This document shows, in pieces, positions 50,113-57,996 of a stretch of DNA of 64,000 nucleotides; the first letter of the stretch is position 1; each line of letters opens with the position of its first letter. A program made the position numbers and the translations under genes. Source of the DNA: Microterricola gilva (GTDB lineage: Bacteria > Actinomycetota > Actinomycetes > Actinomycetales > Microbacteriaceae); contig NZ_SHLC01000001.1 in the NCBI RefSeq assembly GCF_004217495.1, forward strand, positions 1,798,001-1,862,000, given 5' to 3'. The notes beneath the pieces were generated by a model. The model did no database searches. It was not told the origin of the DNA and saw only the letters and a list, made by a program, of their open reading frames with translations.

Positions 50113-50607
50113 ATGGCCGAGCAGGCTGATTCGAGCGTACTGAGTGGTACCGACAGGGTGTCAGCGGATGCCGCGTCCCGCGGACTCGACGTCGAGATCT
50201 TCCCGCGACCGGTCGCGAACAGCCTCGCCGAGGCCGCCGCGCTGCTCGGGATCGAGCGGTCTGGCATCGTCAAGACCCTCGTCGTGAAGCGTGCAGACGG
50301 CACCTTCCTCTTCGCGCTCGTTCCCGGCGGGCGGAAGATCTCCTGGCCGAAGCTGCGCGCCCTCGTCGGAGTGAACAAGCTTCAGCTGCCGGATGCCGCA
50401 CAGGCCCTCGCCGCGACCGGCTACGAGCGCGGCACCATCACCCCGCTCGGCTCCACGACAGAGTGGCCGGTCTACGCGGATGCCGGCATCGTCGGCCAGC
50501 GCGTGGCGATGGGCGCTGGCGCGCACGGCTTCAGCGCCTTCGTCGACGCCGATGCACTGATCGGGGCCTTCGGCGCGGTCGTCGCCGATATCAGCGAGCC
50601 CGAGTAG
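50113..50607 (+). CDS. YbaK/EbsC-family aminoacyl-tRNA deacylase
   Basis: 164 residues, single YbaK domain. The blocks IVKTLVVKRADGTFLFALVPG and GVNKLQLPDA and the glycine-rich GQRVAMGAGAHGF are typical; the Lys in KTLVVK is the conserved one. Family members hydrolyse mischarged Cys- or Ala-tRNA(Pro). It is divergent from dus, another tRNA enzyme, and may be followed in the same transcript by the small gene at 50612. Confidence 0.9.
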   Translation: MAEQADSSVLSGTDRVSADAASRGLDVEIFPRPVANSLAEAAALLGIERSGIVKTLVVKRADGTFLFALVPGGRKISWPKLRALVGVNKLQLPDAAQALAATGYERGTITPLGSTTEWPVYADAGIVGQRVAMGAGAHGFSAFVDADALIGAFGAVVADISEPE

Positions 50608-50611
50608 CCAC

Positions 50612-51019
50612 GTGCGCGACAGGGTCGGCGACGAGACCCGATGGGTCGTGGATCCTGTGACCCAGGAGGAGCTCGCCGTGCCGTGGCATGCGACGGCCGA
50701 GCGGGCTATCGACCGCGCCGCGAAGAAACGGGCCGGGCAGCTACGCAGCATCCGCCTCTTCCCCGAGTACTGCCGCACCTACCCTCTCTGGGAGGACGGG
50801 GGCGACAACTACACGCTCGCCGCCGACGACCTCGGACTGAGCGCGGAACTCGGCGAGGGCCTGCGCGCCTGGCTGGAGCGCTGGCACGAGGAGTGCCTCG
50901 ACTCCTCCGACTGGAGCTCGGAGCAGGCCAGGCTTGACTGGCTCCGCGACGGCGCGGCGCTCTGCGAGCGGCTGCAGTTCGAGGTGTGGGAGTTCGCCGA
51001 GGTCGTGCGAGAGTTCTGA
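50612..51019 (+). CDS. Hypothetical acidic protein downstream of YbaK
   Basis: 135 residues, rich in Trp, Glu and Asp, no membrane segment. A basic central helix (ATAERAIDRAAKKRAGQL) is followed by EYCRTYPLWEDGGDNY and several Trp-rich acidic helices. I do not recognise the family. GTG start four bases after the YbaK stop, so co-translation is likely. Might be a small tRNA- or nucleic-acid-related accessory protein, which is only inferred from position. Confidence 0.6.
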   Translation: MRDRVGDETRWVVDPVTQEELAVPWHATAERAIDRAAKKRAGQLRSIRLFPEYCRTYPLWEDGGDNYTLAADDLGLSAELGEGLRAWLERWHEECLDSSDWSSEQARLDWLRDGAALCERLQFEVWEFAEVVREF

Positions 51020-51032
51020 GGCGCGAAAGCCG

Positions 51033-51428
51033 TTATTCGGGCAGCGGAGCGAAGAGTTCGACCGAGTTGCCATCCGGGTCGCGCAGGATCGCGTAGCGCT
51101 GACCCCAGAAGGCATCCCACGGTTCCTTGTGCGCCTCCGCGCCTGCCGCGACGAGGTCGGCGAAGAGCTGGTCGAGCTCGGCGGGCGAATCGCAGAGGAA
51201 TGCGGGAACCATGCGGTGGCCGCCAACCGGCGCGGTCCATTCCGGGTCGAAGCTCTTCACGACGTCGATCGTGTCCCAGCCGAGGCGGATGCCGCCGGGC
51301 AGCGTGATCTCGACGTGGTCCTCGCTCTCGGCGCCGGCCGGGATCTCGAGGCCCAGTCGGCGGTAGAACTCGAGCGAGCGCGCCATGTCGGCGACGACGA
51401 ATCCGATGAGGTCGATGCGTACTGTCAT
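51033..51428 (-). CDS. VOC-superfamily (glyoxalase-like) protein
   Basis: 131 residues, two beta-alpha-beta-beta-beta modules. It begins MTVRIDLIGFVVADMARSLE and ends RYAILRDPDGNSVELFAPL, the usual VOC terminal signature with the metal Glu. Members include glyoxalases, dioxygenases and antibiotic-binding proteins; substrate unknown. A TAGCGT -10 box lies six bases before the ATG (leaderless). Monocistronic. Confidence 0.9.
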   Translation of the reverse strand: MTVRIDLIGFVVADMARSLEFYRRLGLEIPAGAESEDHVEITLPGGIRLGWDTIDVVKSFDPEWTAPVGGHRMVPAFLCDSPAELDQLFADLVAAGAEAHKEPWDAFWGQRYAILRDPDGNSVELFAPLPE

Positions 51429-51629
51429 GCCCCAACGCTAGCCCCGCGCTCCGACAGCCTCAACGTCCTCCGTCGTGTCGGCGGATCCGCTCGGGGCTTC
51501 GCGTGCGTCGCTGCTCCTTCGTCGCGGCGCCGCTCGCTCAAGCCAGCGTGCATTCTCACGTCGGCTGGAGGGAGCAGCCGAGGAACGAGGCCGCCCCCGA
51601 AGCCCTGAGCGTCTGACCGGATCGGGCTG

Positions 51630-51660
51630 CTCGATCCGGCCGCGGGCGGTTTACTCGACC
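51630..51660. repeat. Left copy of 31-bp direct repeat flanking the HNH gene
   Basis: CTCGAT-C-CGGCCGCGGGCGG-TT-TACTCGACC, 28 of 31 identical to the copy at 53167-53197. This copy supplies the last codons and stop of the DUF222/HNH gene. The centre CGGCCGC..GCGG is partly palindromic, as in REP-type elements. Confidence 0.75.
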
Positions 51661-53060
51661 AGCGCCGGCTGCTGTTGCTGAAGCAGGTCGGCTTGTTGGG
51701 TGCGGGACTTCGTCGATCTTCGCCACGGGGTCTCCGCGTCGGAGCGTCCGTTCCGGAGCCAGGGTGGTGGTTTCACGTGCGGGACGCCGTCGATCATGAG
51801 GATCTGCCAGCCGCTGGTCTCGATCGTGCGGTGGTGGAACCAACAGAGCAGGACTCCGTTACACGTCTCGGTTTCGCCCCCGTCCCGATACGCCTTGACG
51901 TGGTGGATCTCGCTCCACGCGGCCGGGATCGAACAGCCCGGGATGATGCAGCCGCCGTCGCGGAGGGTGATCGCCCGCCGTTGGGTGGCGTTGAAGACCC
52001 GGTCATTGCTGCCGATGCTGTTAATCGTGCCGTCCGGGCCGATCACCACATGTTGCTGCCCACCGGCGCACACGAATTGCTCCACCGCCCGCATGGAAAT
52101 CGGGGCCTCACAGCCCTCAATGAACCCGGCCCCGGTACCGGCGTCGAGGTCGGCCTGCCGCACCGAGACGAGCACAGTCGGCGCCGCCCCACCAATGCTC
52201 GGGCTGTCCGCGCTGCGGGCGGCGCCGTCGATGAGGCTCGCGAACACGTCGTGCCGGGCCTGCGCCGTCGCCCGGGGGTCTTTCGGGGCGTCCGGGTCGG
52301 GGTCGGCGAAGCTGGGTTTGCTGCGTGGGTTCAGGTACGCGTTCAGCAGGGTTTCGAACTTGGCGTCGATCTCCGGCAGCAGCGTCATCTTGCGGTGCAC
52401 GACCCCATCCCGGGTCACCCCGGCGCTGATACCGCGGGCCTGCATGGCCCGCTCCTCCGCCGGCACCGTGCCGTCCTCATCCAGGACCGTCTCCCAGACC
52501 CGGGCCTGCCCGCGGATCTCGTCGGCGGCGAACGGCACCGGCGACTCCACCGTCGGCCCGGTCGCGGCGGCGACGAGCGCCGTCTCGGCGTGCTCGACGT
52601 TGAGGTCGCCGACCCGACCCCGAATCGGGTCCAGGGTGTCCATGATCGCCGCGGCACTGTCGTAGCCGATGGAACCCGTGCCGAGGGCGTCGGCGACCTG
52701 GTCGAAGCGGGCCGGCATCCTCTCCCCACTGAGCGCCATCCGGGGCCGCGTGGCTTCCCCGAGGCGCATCCGTTGCGTCAGGGTGCGTTCCGAGGCGAGG
52801 GTGATCCGGGCGAGGAGTTCGACCGCGTTGCGGCAGCCTCTCTTCGCGGAGAGGCGGTCTTCGCCGAGTTCTCGGCGGGAGCGGAACGCGTGCTCGCCGG
52901 CTGCCCGAATACGGAGGGCGTCGACGGCGCGGCCGGCAGCCTCGGCTGCGGCGGTGAACTCCAGTAGGGCGTCGTCGTGCAGCAGTCGAACATCGGTGTC
53001 AGCGAGGGCGGAGAGCAGCAGGGCGTGTGCCTCGTTGACTGCCTCCGTCGGGTTTCCCAT
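51651..53060 (-). CDS. DUF222 / HNH endonuclease domain protein
   Basis: 469 residues. The N-terminal two thirds form a DUF222 domain (ELLARITLASERTLTQRMRLG, RARVWETVLDEDGTV-like segments). The C-terminal HNH nuclease motif has GGCIIPGCSIPAAWSEIHHV and CNGVLLCWFHHRTIE, with zinc-type Cys and the His-Asn-His residues. This family is highly repeated in actinobacterial genomes and of unknown biology; it is suspected to be a mobile-associated nuclease. The gene is bracketed by near-identical 31-bp repeats, and its stop lies in the left copy. A TAAAAT box is seven bases upstream of the ATG (leaderless pattern). Confidence 0.92.
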   Translation of the reverse strand: MGNPTEAVNEAHALLLSALADTDVRLLHDDALLEFTAAAEAAGRAVDALRIRAAGEHAFRSRRELGEDRLSAKRGCRNAVELLARITLASERTLTQRMRLGEATRPRMALSGERMPARFDQVADALGTGSIGYDSAAAIMDTLDPIRGRVGDLNVEHAETALVAAATGPTVESPVPFAADEIRGQARVWETVLDEDGTVPAEERAMQARGISAGVTRDGVVHRKMTLLPEIDAKFETLLNAYLNPRSKPSFADPDPDAPKDPRATAQARHDVFASLIDGAARSADSPSIGGAAPTVLVSVRQADLDAGTGAGFIEGCEAPISMRAVEQFVCAGGQQHVVIGPDGTINSIGSNDRVFNATQRRAITLRDGGCIIPGCSIPAAWSEIHHVKAYRDGGETETCNGVLLCWFHHRTIETSGWQILMIDGVPHVKPPPWLRNGRSDAETPWRRSTKSRTQQADLLQQQQPALVE

Positions 53061-53166
53061 GGGTTCAATTTTACCCCGCCCGGCCACCTCCGCCTAGGAA
53101 AAAGGCCTGATGTGGATAACTTTCCTGGAATCACTGCCTGTGCACAACAGGTGGTCGCGGCGGGGT

Positions 53167-53197
53167 CTCGATACGGCCGCGGGCGGCCTACTCGACC
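53167..53197. repeat. Right copy of 31-bp direct repeat flanking the HNH gene
   Basis: CTCGATACGGCCGC-GGGCGG-CC-TACTCGACC, same orientation as the copy at 51630-51660, three mismatches. It lies 107 bp upstream of the HNH start codon. Confidence 0.75.
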
Positions 53198-53217
53198 AAC
53201 GAGAGAAGGCGCGTGTC

Positions 53218-53382
53218 GGGGTTTCGACAAGCTCAACCAGCGGGTTTCGACAGACTCGGCCAACGAGGTTTCGACAAACGCAACCAGCGGGTTTCGACAG
53301 ACTCACCAGGGGGTTCGACAGGCTCAACCAGCGGGTTTAGACAGACTCACCAGCGGGGGTTCGACAAGCTCAACCAGCGAGG
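53218..53382. repeat. Degenerate tandem array (about seven units)
   Basis: Units of roughly 22-25 bp on the pattern GGGTTTCGACAAGCTCAACCAGC begin near 53218, 53242, 53267, 53289, 53311, 53334 and 53357. Alternating units read CAAGCTCAACCAG or CAGACTCACCAG. No spacer structure as in CRISPR: the array is nearly continuous. Confidence 0.75.
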
Positions 53383-53414
53383 CTCCGCCACGCTCGCCTA
53401 TCGGGCGCACGAAA

Positions 53415-53445
53415 ACGGGGCACCGCCGAATCGGCGATGCCCCGT
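53415..53445 (-). terminator. Terminator of the DsbA-like/Cys-peptide operon
   Basis: Arms ACGGGGCA/TGCCCCGT with inner GCCGA/TCGGC; on the minus strand the stem is followed by TTTTCG. It begins 16 bases after the stop of the 40-residue gene. Confidence 0.85.
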
Positions 53446-53460
53446 GTGTCGCTCAGAGCG

Positions 53461-53583
53461 TCAGACGCCGCAGCTGCCGCCGCCGCAGCAACCGGCCTCG
53501 GCCGATTCCTCAGCCGACACGTCGGTCAGCTGGATGAGCGGCTTGCGGGTGACGGACTCGACGGTAATGGTGTTCTCGCTCAT
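53461..53583 (-). CDS. 40-residue Cys-rich peptide coupled to DsbA-like protein
   Basis: A short gene of 40 codons plus stop. It starts MSENTITVESVTRKPLIQL, has an acidic middle (EESAEAG) and ends GCCGGGSCGV, with Cys32, Cys33 and Cys38. The ATG overlaps the stop of the FrnE/DsbA-type gene (ATGA), and a clear terminator follows 16 bases after its stop, so it is the planned last gene of the operon rather than noise. The Cys-Cys-Gly3-Ser-Cys tail suggests metal, Fe-S or disulfide chemistry, perhaps as a partner or substrate of the CPWC protein. I do not know a family for it. Confidence 0.75.
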   Translation of the reverse strand: MSENTITVESVTRKPLIQLTDVSAEESAEAGCCGGGSCGV

Positions 53584-54254
53584 GCGGAAATCTCCTCGGC
53601 TCGTTCGCTCCGCACCTGCTGCAGAACTTGTGCAAAAGTACCAGCATCCTGCGCGCCCGACAGACCGTACTTGCCATCGATCACGAAGAACGGCACGCCG
53701 TTGATGCCGAACTGCTGCGCCTGCGCCTGATCGGCGCGCACCGCGGCGAGGTACTCGTCCTCGTTCAGCGAGCGGAGCACGTCGTCACGGTCCAGGCCGA
53801 GCTCTGCGCCGAGATCGGCGAGGTCCTCGACGCGGCCGAGGTGGCGACCTTCGGTGAAGTAGGCGCTGAGCAGACGCTCGACGGCCTGCAGCTGGATGCC
53901 CTGCGCCTTGGCATAGTGCAGCAGCTGGTGCGCCTTGACGGTGTTCGTGTGCTGGAGGATGTCGAAGTTGTACTCGAGGCCAACGGATGCCGCGATGCCG
54001 GTGACGTGCTCAAGCATCTCCCCGACGCGCTCGGCCGGCATGCCCTTGTGCTTGGCAAGGAAGTCGATCTCGCTGCCCTCGAAGTCGACGGGGGTATCGG
54101 GGGCCAGCTCGAAGCTGTGGTACTCCACGATCACCTCTGGCGCGTCGGCATCCTGCTGGAATTCGGTCACACCACCCTCGAATTTGCGCTTGCCAATGAA
54201 GCACCAGGGGCAGGCGATGTCGGACCAGACGTCAATTTTGATGGGTTCACTCAC
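53580..54254 (-). CDS. DsbA/FrnE-family thiol oxidoreductase
   Basis: 224 residues, thioredoxin fold with an inserted helical domain, as in FrnE. The redox motif Cys15-Pro-Trp-Cys18 lies in WSDIACPWCFIGKRKFEGG. The cis-Pro region is FGINGVPFFVIDGKYGLSGAQ. There is no signal peptide, so it acts in the cytoplasm; FrnE proteins are linked to polyketide biosynthesis or oxidative stress. The GTG at 54254 gives the family N-terminus; longer readings are not supported. It is coupled to the 40-residue Cys-rich peptide. Confidence 0.93.
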   Translation of the reverse strand: MSEPIKIDVWSDIACPWCFIGKRKFEGGVTEFQQDADAPEVIVEYHSFELAPDTPVDFEGSEIDFLAKHKGMPAERVGEMLEHVTGIAASVGLEYNFDILQHTNTVKAHQLLHYAKAQGIQLQAVERLLSAYFTEGRHLGRVEDLADLGAELGLDRDDVLRSLNEDEYLAAVRADQAQAQQFGINGVPFFVIDGKYGLSGAQDAGTFAQVLQQVRSERAEEISA

Positions 54255-54328
54255 GACAGGGTCCAACCGGCGCAGCCCCCGCGGTATTCCCGATGCACCC
54301 AGCTCGGCCAGATACAGTTGGCAGTGCC

Positions 54329-54916
54329 ATGGCAAACAAACTCAATCCGCACCCCGATATTCCCCTCGACCTGCCGACGGGCGAGCGCATCGCCGCCGCC
54401 GTCGAACACTACGGCGAGGAGGCCGTGGCCCAGAACGCCATCACCCTGCTGCGCGCCAAGAACGCGGGCAAGGACTTCCTGCTCTACGCCGGAGGGCGCC
54501 ACGCCCTCGGGATCCTCGACGGCGCCCCCGCCCTGTACTGGCCGGAGCTCTGGGGCGCACGCGCCCTGCTGCACGTCTGGGATGACGCGGCCGCTCCGTA
54601 CGTCGTCGTCGGTCTCGGCAACCAGGCCTGGCGCGTGCGCGAGATGTGCGCCAAGGTCGTGCTGCTGCGCGACCTTCAGGTCGCGCCCAAGCTGGTGCGC
54701 CTGACCACCGACGAGAACCCGCGCGTCCGCGCCGCGGCCCTGCACGCCCTCGCGGCCCAGGGCACGGAGGAGCACGTCGAGACGATCGCCCAGCGTCTCC
54801 GCGACCCGGAGAAGTCGGTGCGCCAGGCCGCTCAGCAGGCCCGCGACGTGCTGCGCGAGCGCCTCCGCCCGGAAGCAGCCGAGCCGGCCGAAACCGCCGA
54901 AGCAGCCTCCGAGTAG
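54329..54916 (+). CDS. HEAT-repeat protein
   Basis: 195 residues. The C-terminal half has two or three HEAT-like helical pairs (AWRVREMCAKVVLLRDLQ; NPRVRAAALHALAAQGTEEH; EKSVRQAAQQARDVLRERL), ending in an Ala/Glu-rich tail. HEAT repeats mediate protein contacts; no catalytic motif is visible. The ATG at 54329 is ten bases after TACAGT. Divergent from the DsbA-like gene. Function unknown. Confidence 0.82.
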   Translation: MANKLNPHPDIPLDLPTGERIAAAVEHYGEEAVAQNAITLLRAKNAGKDFLLYAGGRHALGILDGAPALYWPELWGARALLHVWDDAAAPYVVVGLGNQAWRVREMCAKVVLLRDLQVAPKLVRLTTDENPRVRAAALHALAAQGTEEHVETIAQRLRDPEKSVRQAAQQARDVLRERLRPEAAEPAETAEAASE

Positions 54917-54950
54917 CCCTGCCGGGAATCCTTTGCGGGAGCTCGGAATC

Positions 54951-55103
54951 ATGACACGCGCCACCGGCAGGCGGGAGCGGAATGTTGTGGTACTCGAGGA
55001 GCGCCGGCGAGTTGCTGATCTCCTCGGAGCGCAGGCGCGGTTATCCGCGGTCGCTGCCATGGGTCTCCACCGATCCGATATCTCTGGAAAGATGATCCGG
55101 TGA
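54951..55103 (+). CDS. Candidate small basic protein, coupled to next gene
   Basis: 50 codons from ATG 54951, with GGGAG about ten bases upstream, ending in a TGA that overlaps the GTG start of the next gene (GTGA). The product is basic and probably helical (LEERRRVADLLGAQARL). The coupling argues for a real gene; low complexity and short length argue against. No family recognised; it could also be a remnant. Confidence 0.35.
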   Translation: MTRATGRRERNVVVLEERRRVADLLGAQARLSAVAAMGLHRSDISGKMIR

Positions 55104-55591
55104 ACTGGATGACCATCGCTGTGCCGCTCGCCACATTGATTCTTGGCGCGCTACTCTCGCAATTTTCGGAGCTTTGGCGACAGAAACGGGCGAGAAGCCA
55201 GGCCCTCGAAGACGCGCTCCGTGCCAAGCGCGCCGAAAGTTATGCGGGCTTTCTCGACGCCGCCCACACTGCCGCCCACCAACTGGGCAGAAGCGCACCC
55301 GGTTGCCCGCACCCGCTCGAACTGTCTGGCGAACAGTACTGGCGAGCCGACAGCGAAACCGCCCGCACGCTCCGTCTCATCCAGTTGGTCGCCAGCGATC
55401 AAGTCTCCGAGCTCGCAGCGAGCGTGCAGAGTGAGCTCATCGCCTTCAGAGACGCATTGCATGACCCCAACAATTCGAAGCCGATCCGATACGACTCGGC
55501 CGAGTATTGGGCAGCGTACGCACCGTATCAAGGAGCACGCAATGCCTTTGTCCGCACTGCGCGGTCAGAGGTCACCACCGTCAGCTCGTAA
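55100..55591 (+). CDS. Hypothetical protein with N-terminal membrane helix
   Basis: 163 residues. One N-terminal transmembrane helix (IAVPLATLILGALLSQF) is followed by a basic coiled-coil-like stretch (ELWRQKRARSQALEDALRAK) and a helical, mixed-charge domain. The layout resembles small actinobacterial membrane-anchored proteins of unknown role. Base composition is less GC-rich than its neighbours, hinting at later acquisition. GTG start, overlapping the end of a 50-codon reading frame. Confidence 0.6.
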   Translation: MNWMTIAVPLATLILGALLSQFSELWRQKRARSQALEDALRAKRAESYAGFLDAAHTAAHQLGRSAPGCPHPLELSGEQYWRADSETARTLRLIQLVASDQVSELAASVQSELIAFRDALHDPNNSKPIRYDSAEYWAAYAPYQGARNAFVRTARSEVTTVSS

Positions 55592-55598
55592 TCGGGGC

Positions 55599-56402
55599 TC
55601 AGGCGCTCGGCGCGTCGACGGCCCCGCCGAAACGCCTGTTGCGTGATGCATACAGTTCGACGGCGCGCCATAGGTCCACCCGAGAGAAGTCCGGCCACAG
55701 CGTGTCCAGGAACACCATCTCGGCGTAGGCCGACTGCCAGAGCAGGAAGTTCGAAGTGCGCTGTTCCCCCGAGCTGCGCACGAACAGGTCGACGTCAGGC
55801 ATCTCCGGGTTGTAGAGCTTCTTCGCGATCGCCTTCTCGGTGATCGCGGAGGGCTTCAGCCGACCGGCGGCCACATCCTCGGCCAGTGCGCGCACGGCAT
55901 CCGTGATCTCATTGCGGCCACCGTAGTTCACGCACATCGTCAGCGTCATCGTCGAGTTGCCCGCGGTGAGCTTCTCGGCGTACTGCAACTCGTTGATGAC
56001 GGATGCCCACAGCCGGGGCTTCCGTCCGGCCCAGCGGATCCGCACACCCCATTCGTTGAGCTGGTCGCGGCGACGGTGCAGCACGTCACGGTTGAAGCCC
56101 ATCAGGAAGCGCACCTCATCGGGTGAGCGCTTCCAGTTCTCGGTCGAGAAGGCGTAGACGCTGAGGTGCTTGACGCCGATCTGAATGGCGCCGGCGACGA
56201 CGTCGAGCAGCGCCGCTTCCCCCGCCTTGTGCCCCTCGACACGGGTGAGCCCGCGGGCGTTCGCCCAGCGGCCGTTGCCGTCCATCACCACGGCGACGTG
56301 CTCGGGCACGGCCTTCGCCGGAATCGCCGGCGGGTAGATGCCGGTCCAATCCAGTGGCTTGTAGGCGACGGCATCCTTGTGGGTGAAGGGCTTCGGGGTC
56401 AT
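55599..56402 (-). CDS. uppS: Isoprenyl transferase (undecaprenyl diphosphate synthase family)
   Basis: 267 residues. cis-prenyltransferase hallmarks: [16 protein letters not shown] with the catalytic Asp, [25 protein letters not shown], and [19 protein letters not shown] near the C-terminus with the substrate-binding Arg/Ser residues. It makes the long-chain polyprenyl diphosphate carrier for peptidoglycan. The ATG at 56402 overlaps the recO stop (ATGA). Confidence 0.96.
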   Translation of the reverse strand: MTPKPFTHKDAVAYKPLDWTGIYPPAIPAKAVPEHVAVVMDGNGRWANARGLTRVEGHKAGEAALLDVVAGAIQIGVKHLSVYAFSTENWKRSPDEVRFLMGFNRDVLHRRRDQLNEWGVRIRWAGRKPRLWASVINELQYAEKLTAGNSTMTLTMCVNYGGRNEITDAVRALAEDVAAGRLKPSAITEKAIAKKLYNPEMPDVDLFVRSSGEQRTSNFLLWQSAYAEMVFLDTLWPDFSRVDLWRAVELYASRNRRFGGAVDAPSA

Positions 56403-57133
56403 ACGCTGCTTTCTCGCGAAACGTGGGAGAGCGAGCGCAGCCCGCGTTCCAGGTGCCATTGGGTGTACGCGGCGACGACGCCGCTGGCTCGGGATGCCGT
56501 GTTCTCCGGCGCCGCATCGGCGACGGCCCAGTTGCCCTCGAGCAGGGCGCCGAGCAGGCCGATCGTCTCGGTGTCGAGGCGCGGAGAGCCGGGCGGCGAA
56601 CAGTCGGAGCAGACGACGCCGCCGATCTGCACCACCATGTGATCGTGCGGGCCGGCCAGGCCGCAACGGGCACAGTCGTGGAAGCTCGGCGCCCAGCCCG
56701 CCATCGAGAGCGCCCGCAGCAGATAGGAGTCGAGCGTGAGGCTCGCGTTGTGCTCGCGGCGGGACAGGGAGCGCAGGGCGCCGACCAGCAGCAGGTACTG
56801 CTGCAGCGAGCCCTCCGACTCGGTGAGCTTGTCGGCGGTCTCGACCATCGCCGTCGCCGCGGTGTAGCTGGGGTAGTCCTCCGCGATGAGCGCGCCGTAT
56901 GCACCGAGCGTCTCGGCCTGCGTGATCACGTCGAGCGTTCGGCCCTCGTAGAGCTGCAGATCGGCGACCATGAACGGCTCGAGCCTCGAGCCGAACTTCG
57001 ACGCGGTGCGCCGCACACCCTTGGCGACGGCACGCACCTTGCCGTGCTGGCGGGTCAGCAGTGTGACGATGCGGTCCGCTTCACCCAACTTGTGGGTGCG
57101 GAGCACGACGGCTTCATCACGATAGACAGGCAC
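56399..57133 (-). CDS. recO: DNA repair protein RecO
   Basis: 244 residues. The N-terminal OB fold starts [20 protein letters not shown], a RecO signature. The C-terminal zinc-type cluster is in [21 protein letters not shown] and VCSDCSPPG. It acts with RecF and RecR to load RecA on gapped DNA. The GTG at 57133 is preferred over an upstream TTG because a GATAAT box lies five bases upstream, giving a leaderless start that matches the family N-terminus. Coupled to uppS. Confidence 0.95.
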   Translation of the reverse strand: MPVYRDEAVVLRTHKLGEADRIVTLLTRQHGKVRAVAKGVRRTASKFGSRLEPFMVADLQLYEGRTLDVITQAETLGAYGALIAEDYPSYTAATAMVETADKLTESEGSLQQYLLLVGALRSLSRREHNASLTLDSYLLRALSMAGWAPSFHDCARCGLAGPHDHMVVQIGGVVCSDCSPPGSPRLDTETIGLLGALLEGNWAVADAAPENTASRASGVVAAYTQWHLERGLRSLSHVSRESSV

Positions 57134-57208
57134 AGTCAATTATCCCCCGCGCCCGCCCGGTGCGGGCCGCCCCTCGCCGGATACGGCCGTTCGGGGGCTC
57201 CGCAGGCG

Positions 57209-57214
57209 TAGAGT
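57209..57214 (+). promoter_or_regulatory. -10 box TAGAGT, leaderless start
   Basis: TAGAGT ends six bases before the GTG at 57221. Confidence 0.5.
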
Positions 57215-57220
57215 CGCAGC

Positions 57221-57955
57221 GTGAATGTGCTTGTCACCGGGGGAACCGGCAATCTGGGTCGTGCAACGGTCGCCCGCCTTCGCGCGGTGGACATCGAGCC
57301 CCGCGTCCTCAGCCGCAAGCACGGACCGGGCCTGATCACCGGCGACCTCCGCACGGGCGACGGCCTGGCCGCGGCACTCGACGGCGTCGACACGGTGCTG
57401 CACCTGGCGACGGGCTACCGCAACGACCTCGACATCACGCGCGCGCTTCTGGATGCCGCACGCGCCAGGGGTGGCACGGCACCCCGCATCGTCTACATCT
57501 CGATCGTCGGCGTCGACGCGATCCCGCTCGGCTACTACCGCGGCAAACTGGCAGCAGAACGCGCCATCGAGGGGTCCGGCCTGCCGTTCGCCCTGCTCCG
57601 CGCCACCCAGTTCCACACCCTGATCGAGCAGATCTTTCGCGCCCAACGCGTGCTCCCGGTGCTCGTCGCTCCCCCGTTCTCCGCTCAACCGATCGCGGCG
57701 GGCGAGGTCGCGCAGCGGCTTGTCGAGCTAGTGCACAGCGGCGCGACGGGCCGTGCAGCCGACATCGGCGGCCCCGAGGTGCGCACCGCCCGCGAGTTCG
57801 GCGAGCAGTATCAGGCGGCGCGCTCCGGTCGCCGCGCCGTGCGCACGCTGTCGATTCCCGGCGCGACCGTTCGGGCCTTCCGTGCCGGCCACAATCTCGT
57901 TCCCGGCGCGCCGTACGGGCGACAGACTTTCGCGGAGTCCCTCGCCGCACACTGA
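57221..57955 (+). CDS. NAD(P)-binding SDR / NmrA-like protein
   Basis: 244 residues, atypical extended SDR. The nucleotide motif VLVTGGTGNLGRATVARL is at residues 3-20. GVDTVLHLATGY, the Tyr-Lys-like YYRGKLAAERAIEGSG and PFALLRATQFHTLI follow. Such proteins act as NADPH sensors or small-molecule reductases; here the active-site Tyr-x3-Lys is YYRGK. The GTG start is six bases after TAGAGT. Monocistronic, between recO and the TRIC-type gene. Confidence 0.88.
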   Translation: MNVLVTGGTGNLGRATVARLRAVDIEPRVLSRKHGPGLITGDLRTGDGLAAALDGVDTVLHLATGYRNDLDITRALLDAARARGGTAPRIVYISIVGVDAIPLGYYRGKLAAERAIEGSGLPFALLRATQFHTLIEQIFRAQRVLPVLVAPPFSAQPIAAGEVAQRLVELVHSGATGRAADIGGPEVRTAREFGEQYQAARSGRRAVRTLSIPGATVRAFRAGHNLVPGAPYGRQTFAESLAAH

Positions 57956-57984
57956 CGGCGTCATCACGAGGCTCCGCGACTTGG

Positions 57985-57990
57985 TATACA
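57985..57990 (+). promoter_or_regulatory. -10 box TATACA, leaderless start
   Basis: TATACA ends six bases before the ATG at 57997. Confidence 0.6.
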
Positions 57991-57996
57991 TGGAGC

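Larger units (their letters stand above)
53061..53460. other. 400-bp gene-free region with repeats
   Basis: No credible gene. It contains the promoter of the HNH gene (TAAAAT at 53068-53073, minus strand), the right copy of the 31-bp flanking repeat, an array of about seven degenerate 22-25-bp units, and a terminator for the DsbA-like operon. Confidence 0.6.

Noticed and set aside
53218-53382. CRISPR-like repeat array
   Set aside because: Units are nearly continuous and degenerate, with no unique spacers of constant length, and no cas genes are present.
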